A stretch of DNA of 54,443 bases from Adiantum capillus-veneris (Eukaryota; Streptophyta; Polypodiopsida; Polypodiales; Pteridaceae). The notes below the pieces were generated by a model that saw only the letters and a list, made by a program, of their open reading frames with translations, was not told the DNA's origin and searched no databases. The stretch is from the NCBI GenBank assembly GCA_014529385.2, contig JABFUD020000231.1:1-54443 (forward strand). Reading direction: 5' to 3'. Position numbers and translations under genes: made by a program. Each line of letters begins with the position of its first letter. Position 1 is the first letter of the stretch. Shown piece after piece: positions 10,242 through 21,476 of the stretch.

Positions 10242-11322
10242 TCAAATCTCTTTGTTGTCCACTTCGTGTTTCAATCTTCCCAAAACTTTTGTGACTAGCC
10301 CCATTATCCCCACCTTCTCCAGGGTTTTCTTTAGATCATTCCATAAATATGGTCCGAGTTTTAACAGCTCTCCCAAAGTAAGAGTGCATTGGATGGGTGT
10401 AGACATGATTGAATGGATGTTGTCTACTTTTAGGGTCTGTTCCGCTCTTTCGACTTGAGTGGTCTTACACACTATGGATTCATCTTTGTGATCTCCCAAG
10501 TAAGAGGGTAATTTTTTCAAGGTCAATGGTTTCGACATTCCTGAAGCTTCAGATTCGCAATCCCCATACAAGGATTGTACATCCATGTCCATATCAGGAT
10601 GTAGGTTGTCTAACCAAACTTCCTCTATAGGAGCTGACTTTAGAGTTAGGCTCCCATCCATTGACCTCTTTAACTTTTTCCCATTAGTGTGATGGCCAGT
10701 CTTCCTCTACCAATGGAATTCCGTCTAAGGCATTTTCGTTGTCCGGCACTATAAGTTCTGGCTCTTTTGTTTTAATGTGGGGTTCTACCACCACTTTGGA
10801 TTTTTCTTGATTGTCTCTTACCGCAAGCTCTTCAGGTTTTACCATACTTTCAAGCTTGGGTTTTTGTTTTTCCAGCATTTCTTGCGTGATTCTTACCAAA
10901 TTTTGATAAGCTTCAAGCTTAGCTGCTTCCATGTCTGGAGAAGGATAGTTTTTCCATTTGTTTTTCATGTTTTGACCTGCTTTAAGTCCTGCTTGGTAAG
11001 CTTCCAAGACTGCATTAATTGGCTCAAAAATTTTATCAACCAAAATTGATCCCCCAAATTTCACGGTTGTTTTTTTGATTTTGCTTTCAGTTTCTTTCAT
11101 CTTTTCTTGGAATAGCTTCTTTGCTTTCTCCTCGATGTCAGCCTTTTGTTTCTGCCTTCTTATCTCATACCTTTTGCTTCTACTTCTTTTAGTCTTTTGA
11201 AAGGCAATTTTTGTATTCTCCGAATCATCATAGGAGTTATGTTTCTTTCTCTTAGCTTGGGCACTAGTGATTACCTTGATTGGAACAATTAGTTTACTCT
11301 CAGATGAGCTATTAGGTATCAC
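10242..11322 (-). pseudogene. RE2 gag C-terminal charged region
   Basis: Two long frames, 11322-10684 (212 codons) and 10661-10242 (139 codons), lie between the zinc-knuckle frame and the protease. The first starts near MIPNSSSESKLIVPI and has a basic KRKKH / KRSRSKRYEIRRQKQK segment followed by a coiled-coil-like Glu/Lys stretch (residues about 60-95). The second is acidic. No known domain is recognised. The basic segment could bind nucleic acid or act as a nuclear signal, which is inference only. The break between them is a short frame change. Confidence 0.5.
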
Positions 11323-11336
11323 TTGGACTACATTTA

Positions 11337-11945
11337 CTATTGTTTTACCCTTGTTTTAGGACAATCTTCTGGGAAGTGTCCTCCCTTTTTGCAACATTGT
11401 ATGCAATAAGCTTCAACCGGCTTGAGGTTCTTGTCAGGCTCTGAGTATTCATTTTTCCAATGATCATCTGCACCACAGTTATGACAATTTCCCGTTCTTG
11501 GCTTAATCATGGGTCTTACCATAGGAGGTCTAACACCTTGATTAGCCACATAGTACATTGGTGCAAGCTCTGATGGAGCATAAGTCACAAGTTCTTTCAT
11601 TGGTGGTGGATGTGAATTATACCAATCTTCTTCTACCATTACTATAGATGGACTAGGCTCAGCATAAGGTGTAACATACACTAGTACTTGTTCATCTATG
11701 ACTCCTTCTGAATGCATGTACTTTATAGGCACTGCATTATGTCTTGGATACGGAGGTTGGTGCCCCAACACGGGTTGAGGTCTTTTCATACCCATAGGTT
11801 GTCTTTGAGCTAGTGCCATGTTAGGCTGGTACATGGGTTGTCCTTGTGGCCTCATGGACACATACCGAACATTCCCATCATAATTTGGTCGGTAGTAGCA
11901 CTCATTGGTCTCATGATTGGTCCATTTATCCCGATCGCACACCAT
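11337..11945 (-). pseudogene. gag: RE2 gag zinc-knuckle region
   Basis: A 202-codon open frame, Pro/Met/Gln-rich in its first half (MYQPNMALAQRQPMGMKRPQ). It ends with two knuckle-like motifs: CHNCGADDHWKNEY, where the last Cys is replaced by Tyr, and CIQCCKKGGHFPEDC, a near-CCHC with one extra residue. Nucleocapsid part of Gag, expected to bind element RNA. The altered spacing and lost Cys suggest decay or an unusual knuckle. Confidence 0.65.
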
Positions 11946-12025
11946 TTTTGCGGTCTAATTGGTTGTCCCTGTTGAGGTATCCCTTGCCCTGGTCCCCTCA
12001 TATGTGCTTTTTTCATGTTATTCAT

Positions 12026-12600
12026 CTAATCATTCGTTCTTTTGAGCATGTCTTCTATGGCTGACAGTGGTGTTGCAGCAGCCGTTCCTACTTGTGTTGG
12101 TTTAGTGGATGCTGTTTTCTCACTTTGGTTATCCTTAGGGACATCTTCTTCATTGAAAATATCGCAATTGTCTCCTAAGTCAATAGCATCTGACACACAC
12201 TCTTCTATGGTTGTATGCTTCTTGCTATACAGTATAGCATGGAGTTCTTTGTTTAGCAGTCCCTCTAGAAACAATGAAACTAGTCGTTCTTTTGCAGGTA
12301 TCTCTAGCCCTGGGCATCTGGCAATGTATTGTTTCATTCAAGTTGCACAATCCCTAACAGACTCACCTTGTTTCTGTTTAAAGCTGTAGATTTGAGCTAC
12401 TGTATTGTGTTTGATCCCCGTTTTGGAACAAGCAGCTAAAAATCCTTGAGATAATGTGTTCAAGTCCATGATTGACCTTGGTGGAATGTTTTGGAACCAT
12501 GTCAATGCTTTCCCTTCTAATGTCATTCCAAACCCCTCGAATTGAGTATGAAAATCGAATATGCATTCTGCTCTTAGCACTTGCTTAAAGCTTGCTAAGT
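12026..12600 (-). pseudogene. gag: RE2 gag capsid (retrotransposon Gag domain)
   Basis: The frames 12580-12338 and 12337-12026 are contiguous and separated only by one stop (CAT, then MKQYIARC). They read as a Ty3-type Gag core: EGKALTWFQNIPPRSI, then LSQGFLAACSK, FKQKQGESVRDC and LFLEGLLNKELHAILY. This pattern of W-F, then QG/ES-V-D, then F-x-GL is typical of the plant Retrotrans_gag family. Gag assembles the virus-like particle in the cytoplasm. Confidence 0.8.
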
Positions 12601-12602
12601 GG

Positions 12603-13632
12603 TCATATGGATCCCCTGATCCACTGTATTTTGTGACCCATTTTTGTCAGCTGGTCTGACACGTCTATTGGGTTCAATTCTCGGTCTCCTAACAGTTGGT
12701 CCTGTTCCGAGTCCTTCAAACTAGTATGTTGGAAATAGTGACTCATGTAGCACTTGACTGGCTTTAGTGTCACCTGGTTTTCTTCGTGATGAGGTGGTTT
12801 CTGGTTTTTTAACATTACTCTCAGAAGATCTCTCACGGTGTTCATCTCTTGGAATAGTTTCTAGTCCTTGGTCCAATATCCAATCCCTTCTTGAATACCC
12901 TTGATATTTGGTTTGTTCCACCTCCTCAGGAGTCATCATAACAAAGTTGTTGTTATAAAAATCCCTAAATAGGTAGGTTGGTAGATCTGTTGATCCCTTA
13001 TCCTTGATCTTGAAGATATAGATGATCTTCATGGGCATTAGTTGTCCTGATTTAGCATACGATGTCCACAGAAGCTCTTTTACATTTCGATCCTCCCAAC
13101 AATAGACTCCAATCCTAGGATATGAGTACTAAGCCGTTTCAAACGCTTCAAATCAACTTGATCGTATCTCTCGAATTCTAAAGTTGGTGGTCCTTCTTTT
13201 GCGGCCATATCTGGAATTATGGTATTTACTTCTAACCCCCATTTGTCTATCACATCAGGGTTTTCGACTTGTAAATACTGAGTTCTGTTTCTATCCATGT
13301 ATGTTTTTCCTTGTTTGTTTGCCCTGATCTCTTCTTCGAACTCAATGCCATGGTCATCAATGCGAATAGCATTCTCTTCGTTAAACTTGAGCTCCATGGT
13401 GATTATTCTTATAAAAAGAGAGTGTATGCTTATAGCGCATTGTCATTCTGGTTTCCGAGTGAGACGAATAAGAAGACATCTCAGATATTGAATCTGAGAA
13501 AGTGTCTGAGACTTCTTCAAGGATAGTGTGCAAACAATTGCCTCGATTCATGCTTTTTTCAGTGGATACTCTATTGGAGGTTTCTCCAAGTATGCCTTGA
13601 TTTCCTAGTACACGACTAGATCTAAGGTTCAT
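12603..13632 (-). pseudogene. RE2 gag N-terminal extension
   Basis: Frames 13632-13381, 13397-13080, 13038-12721 and 12845-12603 run end to end towards the capsid. They encode an acidic/charged polypeptide with no known domain (for example HGIEFEEEIRANKQG and RFKDFYNNN-like Tyr/Asn runs). The likely translation start is the ATG near 13632, MNLRSSRVLGNQG, or the one near 13397 in MELKFNEEN. Overlaps between frames show several frameshifts. It is assigned to Gag only by position and by lack of any other break. Confidence 0.45.
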
Positions 13633-13639
13633 AAAGACT

Positions 13640-15557
13640 TATGAAGCCTTGGGTAGAGTACTTACCTTGGATTGACTTGTTGTCAATTTCTTCCACTTGA
13701 CTGGATTGCACTTCTGTCAAGCTACTGATTCCTTGTCTACTACTTGATTCCTGTACAAATTTGATCAAGTTAGCTATTCTTTCACCAAGACCGTATAGTT
13801 TTTGCTAGCTATTGTGATTGGTCTATGTGTATCACTTTTTTGAGCTAATTAAGTCAACAATTGAAATTTTCAAATTCGACTTTGGCAAAAATCAAAGGAC
13901 TAATCTGCAACTTGAAAACTGAGTGAACATGTACCAACTTGGATCCGATTGAACCCAAAATTTTCCGGTGGCCTTGTATTATGTTGGTCTAACACTGTAC
14001 AAGTTCAAAAGTAAAAAATGGTGGCTCTATGTAGCAGTAGTAAATAATTGCGATTATTTACTTTTGTCAGTTTTTTCCACTATTTGGCTTGATTTGCCAA
14101 GTATACAACCTGTTAAGGTTTTTGGACAAGTTTCAACAAGTTTGGACAAAATATGTTCAAGTTTATCAACTGCTTTCTGTCCACAGACTCGGTTTTCAAG
14201 AATCTGGCTTAAGTCTCAATTTTGTGATCCAAATTTTACCAGAATTGATTTGTGTGGTCTACTTGATATGCTTGACCTTGTGGTATACTCAAATATGCAA
14301 GATTGTCAATTTTTGACGCAGATGTAAATAATCACTATTATTTACACTAGCTAATTTTTGCAATTTTTTGTCCCAACCTTGACACAAATTTGTTAAGCAC
14401 TTCAACTTAAGGTCTCTAGCTAAGTTTCATCATGTTTGGACTATTTTTGATCAAATGGTCATCAGTTTTGTGTCCGTAGACTGACTTTGCAATTTTGGTC
14501 ACAATTTTCAATCCAATGATCCAAATCTTACCAAATTTGGTTTGTGGACTTATTACAACATGGTAAAACTAGTGGTATGCCAACTTAGTCAAAAAAATTG
14601 ATAAATGGGACAGATGTAAATAATTGCGATTATTTATATATGGTATCTTTTTGGTCAAGTGAGCATGTACACATGTCTATCACATCAATATAAGCCTACG
14701 AATCAAACTTCATTGAGTTTGGATTTTTTTTTTCAATTTACACTCAAGTTTCAGAAAGTGAGTTTAGTTTTTTCCCAGTTTGGTGATCCAAATACAATGT
14801 GCCTTCACAAAAGTTGTTTGTACACATGCAATGAATGAGTCAACCTTGGTCAAATTTGAGCTGAAAGTAAATAATCATGATTATTTACTTCAAGCTTAAA
14901 ATGGACCATTTTTTGCACTTTTTTCATGGATGGTCTTTTCATGAGTTATTTTAAGCATAGGAATCAAGTCAAAACTTAATTTGGCCTAAAATGTCAAGAA
15001 AAAGTATATAATCAGAGTTTTTGCAAACTCTTGAAATTTTTACCTCAAAGTATCAAATTGAGCTTACCCACTGGTTCATACAACTTTTAAGCATACTTTC
15101 CAGTCGGATTGAGTGGTTTGGAGTCTTTTTGTGCTATTTCTAACCGCCGTAGACCTAAAATTTTGCACTTCAAATAACAACTCACAATGATTCTTTTGGA
15201 GAGAACAATGTTCTGAAATCCACCTCGGATCCTACTTACCCTACTCCTAGGTTCTCATACAATGGGGTTGTCCACAAACACTTGTTTTCTTGTTTTTTAT
15301 GGTTTCCTGAGCATTGATTTTAAGGCTTGTCTCGTCTATCATACATTCTCAAAATCCTAATCTAGTTCTACAATCTTACAAACCTAAAGGCGCTCGACAA
15401 GTACGATCACTTCCAAGCTGCCTCTACACAGCAAAAGACGACAATCTTAAGCTATGCGGTTTTTAAAAAGAAAGTTTTTACTCTAGGAGATCATAGAGGA
15501 AGTTAAAGGATAACTTCACAAGATGCTCATGTTTTTTCCTAGTTTAGGTCTCTTTGA
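13640..15557 (-). other. RE2 5' leader (between PBS and gag)
   Basis: About 1.9 kb of AT-rich non-coding DNA. Short frames on the + strand (for example 13968-14327) have no domain. It contains the diverged tandem array listed separately. A long leader is unusual but known in large Ty3/gypsy elements. Confidence 0.6.
13990..14890. repeat. Diverged about 285-bp tandem array with 22-bp palindromes
   Basis: Palindrome-like 22-mers start at 14040, 14324, 14616 and 14867 (spacings 284, 292 and 251). The last, two halves of GTAAATAATCA and its complement, is a perfect palindrome. Between them, shared words recur in order (a GTCC..AGACT block, then a TGATCCAAAT block, then the palindrome), so these are old tandem copies. 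Confidence 0.75.
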
Positions 15558-15576
15558 TCCCCGGTATGCGGCGCCA
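15558..15576 (-). other. RE2 primer-binding site, tRNA-Asp type
   Basis: On the - strand it reads TGGCGCCGCATACCGGGGA, matching both ends of the plant tRNA-Asp 3' terminus complement with an altered centre. It begins two bases from the LTR end. Confidence 0.75.
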
Positions 15577-16256
15577 AATGTGGGACGGGTGTCTAACCTC
15601 ACTCCTATCTTATTGCAGATTTAGCTAGAACCTCGATTAAATTATCAATCCATGGGGCGAAGCTGACTCGACTAGTGCATAGAGGCTACAAGAGGTTGTC
15701 AATCTCTCAGAAAACAACAAACAACTTGCATCTAACTCAAGTGACTGAAATCACCAAAAGCCAATCGCTCATCGACAAACAAATCACATCCGTTACAACA
15801 TCAAATGACATCCAAATGTAACGAAACTTCTAGGACATGTATATAAGACCTAATCACACATGCTTAGGGTCTCAAATTCCACTTTAGGTCAGGTGAAAAA
15901 TCGCGATTATTAACAACAATGAATTTTTGACCTAGTCGTTTTTGACCCAAAATGCACCTAAATGCTTAGCCAGGATGCCCCAATACCTCGCCTATGCTTA
16001 GTTTTTTATTTTGAAGTGTAAATTCCTACTTATGATGAAATTAGGCCGCGGGTTGGTGACACCAAAAGGTACGAAATACTGTGATGTGTTTACGTCAATG
16101 CTAGAGCTCTTACCTGCGGTTGCAATGCAACAAACGCGACTGCAATGTGACAACGAGAGAGGGAGTAGGAAGCACAAGAAGGAGAGAAGTGAGCGCCGTT
16201 AGCTCACACTATGTATTTCAATATTCAAAACTTAATAATAACTTACAAAAATTGGC

Positions 16257-16263
16257 TTTTATA
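16257..16263 (-). promoter_or_regulatory. TATA box in RE2 LTR
   Basis: GGTATAAAAGCC on the - strand, about 240 bp into the LTR. This is a normal place for the LTR promoter. Confidence 0.55.
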
Positions 16264-16360
16264 CCTTAGCCAAGGTTTTTGGTGGTCAAAACTGATAATT
16301 TGGGAGCTCTAACTAAAGATAGGTAATGACAGGTTGATACAATCTGGAAGCTTGTAGCCC

Positions 16361-16484
16361 CGGCTCATCAATTACAAGGTCTACCCGAAAAATAAGAGTT
16401 ACAATATTCCCTATTTTTCGCTTCGGCTCATCAATTACAAGGCTTACCCGAAAAATAGGAGTTAAAATATTCCCGATTCATAAA
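16361..16484. repeat. 63-bp tandem duplication in RE2 LTR
   Basis: Copies start at 16361 and 16424, each opening CGGCTCATCAATTACAAGG, with a few mismatches. It lies in U3 upstream of the TATA box, so it could be a duplicated enhancer-like block; this is inference. Confidence 0.85.
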
Positions 16485-16504
16485 AAATAATAAGTGTTCT
16501 TACA

Positions 16505-16810
16505 TGGGAGCTTCAAAAAATGGTATTCGAGCTAGCTTGCTGCTAACAATAACATTCTCATGTTTGAGAGGGGAGATGAATAAATCCTGTTTGTCCACAT
16601 AGCTTTGGACATGAAGCATTAATTTTCCAATAAAAGAAGTAACTGAGACGTCTTGTCCCTTGATAGCTCCATTGGCTGTCAATGCATCTCCCACCTCATG
16701 GCTTGTATACCTAGCTTAGTAGTCAACTCCGTGGATACGAAGTTGTGAGTTGAACCAGGGTCAAATAAAATAAAGGCAGCATGCTCTTCCATCTTTCCCC
16801 AAGCATAGGA
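16505..16810 (-). pseudogene. RE3 protease (interrupted)
   Basis: The active-site block FDPGSTHNF (D-P-G in place of D-S-G, the usual form in this family) follows the gag frame in a different reading frame, near 16740-16770. It continues TKLGIQA, then GKLMLHVQSYVD and ISPLKHEN, and ends at EAP, where RE2's LTR begins. In RE4 the matching place reads ILGxPWFDRM, so RE2 landed in the second conserved protease block. Confidence 0.75.
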
Positions 16811-18261
16811 AAGGAGAAATCCTGGCAATGAGCATCCTCTTTTGCAGCTTCAAACATAGAGGCTCTAGGAGTCTCATTGCGGGCAATTCTCTTGGAGCAA
16901 GGACGATAACCATGGCCTTGCTCCCCACACTTAAAACATTTGTGGTCCTTATGAAAAGCTTCTAGCTCTTTAGGAGAGATTTTATATTTATCTTTGTAAA
17001 CTCCCTTCTCCTTGGACCGATTGTTGTTGTTGTTGGAATAGTCTTGGCAAGAATTTTGGGTATTGGTTTTCCTCTTGGCACCACTTTTGTCTTTATTTTC
17101 CATGGGCTTGACATTCCGTCTAGCCCCTTGTTGGAAATTGATGCGCAAAGCAACCATGGTGTGGTGGATTACTGCGGTGATAGAACTAGGCCGTTGAGAG
17201 TAGACATACTTGGCCATCTGTTTGGGTAATCCCGTATAGAATTGTTTCTTTTGCACGGAAAAGTCTATCTTTTGAAAGACACTAGCCTTGAGATGTAAAT
17301 CCCAAAACTTTTCTATATATTTGTGGATAGACTCATGAGAGAGAAGCCTCAAACTCTGCCATTTGGTGAGTACTTTGTCCTTTGCATCACTTGCAAGGAA
17401 TTGCTTCATGATAGAAACTCGTAGAGTTTTCCATGTCTTTGGGGCTTCGCCGTTGCCACGAAGGCTAGCCCACCATTGATGAGCCAATTTTTGGAAGTGC
17501 AAAGCTACATGGCGTAGCTTGGAGGACTCCCTAAAGCCCTCGTCTCCAAAGGCCGCATCAAATTGTTGGATGAAGGTCAATACTTTGTCAGTAGCACCAA
17601 AGGTGCCATCATAGTGAGAAAAGAGATACTCTTTCCTCCCTCTTTGAACTTCTTTAGCTTTTGTGACCTTCACCATGTAGGGTAAGATTTGTGATGTCCT
17701 GCCCTCTTGTACTCTCTAAGAGAATAGCCATAGCTTTCATCGGTAGAGGAGGAAGGTGAAGAAGAAGGAGAAGAGGGTGACCTCTTTCTTGCCCTTTTCT
17801 TCCTTTGTTTCATCTCTTCCCTTTTGGAGTGACGAGGAGAAGGACTATGGGTTGACCGTTTCCTCTTGGAGGAGTTGATGCTCGTTTAGTCCACCTTCTT
17901 CGTGGAGCCACATCTTCAAAGGAATTTAGGGATTCATTACTTTCTTGATCTTTGGATTCCTCTGCTCGTATGGGAGAGAGTCTTCTTTTGGGGTCTCATC
18001 AAGAGGCCTCTTAAGCTCTCTCTCCTCTTGGAGAGGAAAGGAAATCCCATAAGCACGAAGTTGTTGAGTAACTTTGGCTTGCAAAGCGGGGTTGCCCATA
18101 GCTTGTTGCAACCTAGTGACAAGAAAATTAATAAACATGGGGGCATCATCATTAGCATCTTCATGTGTAAAATCAAAGATATCAATGTTCATTCTACTCT
18201 CTTGGTTATTGTCATCCATGTTAATTAAATTTATGTGCTTACTTAGTGTATGCTTTGGCAC
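16723..18261 (-). pseudogene. gag: RE3 gag
   Basis: Two frames. 18261-17926 holds the N-terminus (DDNNQESRMNIDIFDF, then FLVTRLQQAMGNPALQAK). The 317-codon frame 17676-16723 holds the capsid and nucleocapsid: TFIQQFDAAFGDEGFRES, HFQKLAHQWWASLRG, WKTLRVSIMKQFLASDAK, then the CCHC knuckle CFKCGEQGHGYRPC and a basic Asn-rich linker. Between them, Ser/Lys-rich sequence is broken by stops. The same protein is seen in RE4 and RE7, which confirms that it is real coding sequence. It would form the particle core. Confidence 0.85.
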
Positions 18262-18614
18262 TCCAAAACCTTAGTTGCTACTTCTCTTAGCCTTTGAAAA
18301 TAGGCACTTAAGTATCTACACCCACGACTCAAATTGGTTAATTATAGAGAGTAGTGGAGTGAGTCTAACATAGCGAAGTTGCCGAGGGATAGCTCCTTTC
18401 GGACTTCTTATGGCTCAATAATGGTAAAGCCGTAGGCAAGTCTAAAAAGACTCCATTATTAAGACCAAATCTCCCGAAGTGTGCACCATATCCCACATAG
18501 TGGGCTCAACAAAACCGATAATAGATCCCAATCCCACTTACCCTAATATAATTAACAAAATCAACCATTAATAGGCTACTTAAGGACATCTCTTCTTAAG
18601 CAAGAAAAGAGAAA
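18262..18614 (-). other. RE3 leader between PBS and gag
   Basis: About 350 bp without an open frame. It matches in position, and in several words, the leader of RE7 (37096-37529). Nothing else is seen in it. Confidence 0.6.
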
Positions 18615-18632
18615 CCAAATGCTCTAATACCA
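18615..18632 (-). other. RE3 primer-binding site, tRNA-Met type
   Basis: The - strand reads TGGTATTAGAGCATTTGG, the initiator tRNA-Met type PBS (usual form TGGTATCAGAGC) with one change. It starts one base inside the LTR end. Confidence 0.85.
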
Positions 18633-18633
18633 A

Positions 18634-20361
18634 TGTAATGAGGGTAGCGGAATTAGGATATTAGGTGAAGCACTTTTGTGAGATTACTTTGTGAGCAGAG
18701 CGGGTGAACTTAATTGATGGTAGCAACATAAAAATGGTCCTTAGCTAACTTGGCATGAACAATACTTTTACAAGAGAGAGACTTTAAAGAACATGACAAT
18801 AGTTGAGGACCGGATTCATATGGAGCCGGTTCCCCCTCCAATAGGCTTTTGTATTATAGTTTCTCCCATCAAGTGAGACTTGGTACAATACAATCTTTGT
18901 GTTCCTTGTAACCTAGGTGATGCAATGAAGATGAAAAGCTTCATGCATCACAAGCATAACATAAACTTTGTAGAAAGCATTAACTATTCCAAGCCTCAAT
19001 CCCAAGGCCTCAAACGCCTTCGAAGGTGGAGAGAGCTAGCGGGGAATGCGGGTAGGGAAGAAGAAGAAGAAACATTCCATAGGAGAAAGAAATAGTTCCT
19101 CACTTATCATCACTCTTCTTGCTAGCATACATAATAGCATAGTAATGAAGATGGCAAGCTTAAGCATTGAAGCATGGCTCTTGGTTGGATTTGCATTCCA
19201 TAGCCAAGAGTGTTGGTGTAGGATCTCACTTCTCACAAGCTTGGAGAAGGAGGTGGAGTTCCTCTACTTTCACCAAGTGAGAATCATCCACAAAATGAGT
19301 GTGTGTGTGTGTGTGTGTGTGGTGTATACCTCCCCAGCACCCCCTTGCTTGCTTGGGGCAAGTTCTAGCCTTTCCACATGCTTCAAGCTCATTGGACGCC
19401 TCTCCCCCTAGCCAATCACATGCATCATGCATTCAAGTACATGGGTAGTCTTTGGACAAGCGTCCTCCTTACCCCTTAGAGAGAGAGAGAGAGCTTGAAA
19501 ATATCTAGATATTTGCTGGATGAAACTAGAAGCTCATTGGACCCCTCTTTAGCCCAACCAATAGCATTCAAGCACACCATGTGGCTAAGCATAGGGAGAG
19601 TCTGACATGTTTCCCATGTGCCCCTTGAGAAAAGGGGCGGCCTTTGGGTGAGTGGGAGGTTAAGTCAAAGATTCCCCTAACTTTGGGACTTTTCCCCTCC
19701 TTTGTAGGGTCTCTTTTTGAGTGAATCACCTTACCCCCCATGCATGGGAAGCCACTCAAGCACCTTCCTCATTAAGTTTGTAGGGTATCTTTTTGACTTA
19801 AGCACCTTACCCCCCCATGCATGGGAAGCTTCTCAAGCACCTTCTTCATTAAGTATGACAAGCACCTCAAGTACCTTACTCATAAAGCACGACAAGCACC
19901 TCAAGCACCTTAGTCATCAAGCGCGAGAAGCATCTCAAGCTTAGGTCGGGTTCCCACCTCAAGCTCAGCCCTAGCTTGCCTAAGGTCAAAGGATTGTTAA
20001 CACTAACCATTGGAAGTCTCTAATGAAGCTAACCCTAAGGTCTTTTAAGCTCCATTAGATGCACGTTGCTCTTTGATAAACTACCTCCTTTTGGACCCGT
20101 ATTGCGATGTAACCATCTCTCCTCTTGGTCCCCTATTGAGATAAGTCTAGAAGCACTTATTGCACATTGCTCTTTGGTAGACCGTCTCCTTTTGGACCCC
20201 TATTGAGATGCAACCATCTCTCCTTTTTGGTCCGCTGCTGAGATAGGTCTAGAAGCACATGTCTGTATTCTAACTCTTGTTCATGTTTATTCTCCCACAT
20301 TAAATGATCAGTTTAATATGAAACAATCATTTGGGTTAGCTAGATATTAGATTTTATGACA
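18634..20361 (-). repeat. RE3 5' LTR (1728 bp)
   Basis: On the - strand it starts TGTCATAAAATC at 20361 and ends CCTCATTACA at 18634. It is homologous to the RE4 LTR to its right and, more distantly, to the RE7 LTRs, which start TGTCATAATAATC. It contains a (GT)n run near 19300-19321 and duplicated CCATGCATGGGAAG blocks near 19735 and 19815. Confidence 0.85.
19299..19321. repeat. (GT)n microsatellite in RE3 LTR
   Basis: About 11 GT units. The matching place in the RE4 LTR (near 20731) has only about five. Confidence 0.9.
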
Positions 20362-20778
20362 GAAAGCTTCATGCATCACAAGCTTAACATAAACTTTGCA
20401 AAAAGCATTAACTATCCCAAGCCTCAGTCCCAAGGCCTCAAACACCTTCAAAGGTGGAGAGAGCTAGTGGGGAATGAGGGTAGGGAAGAGGAAGAAGAAT
20501 CATACATAAGAGAAAGAAACAGTTCCTGACTTATCATCACTCTTCTTGCTTAGCATAGCATAATAGCATAGTAATGAAGATGAAGAAGAGGGCAAGCTTA
20601 AGCACTGAAGGATGACTCTTGGTTGGATTTGCATTCCACAACCAAGATGTTGGTGTAGGCTCTCCACTTCTCAACAAGCTTGCAGAAGGAGATGGAGCTC
20701 TTGTACTTTACACTCCACACAATGAGAGAATGTGTGTGTGTGTAAGGGAGAGTATACCCCCCCTCTTATGCTTGGTCC

Positions 20779-20814
<36 letters not shown>

Positions 20815-21476
20815 AATTAATTATTTCATTTGGACATGTGTCCTCTTTTTGTTGTTTGAGAGAAAGAACTTAATTATTTAATTTTATGTATTTAAATTCT
20901 CATTGGACCCCTTGAAAACCTATCCAATAGCATTCAAGAACTTCATGAGGGTCACATGTGGAGGATCATTTGAACATGTGTCTTTTATGCTTATTGATTC
21001 ATTTAGCTTGAATTGAATTCTTCAAGCACTTAGTGAATAAAATGTTGAAGCCTCTTGAGAGTTTATCTTTGAATTGAACACTTCAAGAACCTTAGTCATT
21101 TAAGCATGTGTGAAACACCTCAAGCTTTTGGGCAAGGTTCCCACTAACACTTAGCAAGTCAACAAGCACCTCATGCTTGGGTAGGATTTCCACCTCAAGA
21201 TCAGCCCTAGCTTGTCTAAGGTCAAAGGACTTTTGAACACTAACTTTTGGAGGTCTTTAATGAAGATAACCGTAAGGTCTTTAAGCTCCATAGGTAGCAT
21301 TGCTCTTTAACATAACATCTCTCATTTCGACCCCTTGAACCTTGGCCTCGTGTTGAGACAGATCCATAAGCACATGTCTATATTCTAACCCTTGTACCTA
21401 TTTTTTCTCCCACATTAAATGATCAGCTTAATATGAGAAAATAATTTGGATTGGTTAGATAGTAGATTTTATGAAA
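20362..21476 (-). repeat. RE4 3' LTR, truncated
   Basis: Aligns with RE3 LTR positions from about 18932 to 20361. On the - strand it starts at 21476 with TTTCATAAAATC (the family start is TGTCAT, changed here). It is preceded by the purine-rich CAAGAGAGAGGTAATT, a likely polypurine tract. The last roughly 300 bp of the LTR are missing where RE3 begins. Confidence 0.85.
20781..20810. repeat. (CT)15 microsatellite in RE4 LTR
   Basis: Uninterrupted CT run. The matching part of the RE3 LTR has a short GA run near 19481. Confidence 0.9.

Larger units (their letters stand above)
7591..16504 (-). mobile_element. RE2: truncated Ty3/gypsy element (5' LTR to RT)
   Basis: Read on the - strand from right to left: 5' LTR (16504-15579), PBS, 1.9-kb leader, gag, protease, RT. 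RNase H, integrase and the 3' LTR are missing, because coding similarity ends just after the RT connection near 7590. The tRNA-Asp-type PBS, long gag and RT motifs suit the Tat/Athila side of Ty3/gypsy; this is inference from family knowledge. The LTR end sits inside RE3's protease, so RE2 inserted into RE3. Confidence 0.8.
15579..16504 (-). repeat. RE2 5' LTR (926 bp)
   Basis: On the - strand it starts TGTAAGAACAC at 16504 and ends CGTCCCACA at 15579, next to the PBS. It has TG/CA ends and carries a TATA box. Its outer edge abuts RE3 protease sequence exactly. The partner LTR is absent because RE2 is truncated. Confidence 0.75.
16505..20361 (-). mobile_element. RE3: chromovirus 5' part (LTR, PBS, gag, protease start)
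   Basis: The same Ty3/gypsy family as RE4 and RE7, judged by gag, PBS and LTR. It is read on the - strand from its LTR start at 20361. It is cut at 16505 by RE2's LTR, in the protease. All RE3 pol downstream of the cut is missing from the window. Its LTR start abuts RE4's broken LTR, so RE3 probably inserted there. Confidence 0.8.

Noticed and set aside
13968-14327. 119-codon frame on the + strand in the RE2 leader
   Set aside because: It spans the diverged tandem array, has no domain, and lies on the strand opposite to the element.
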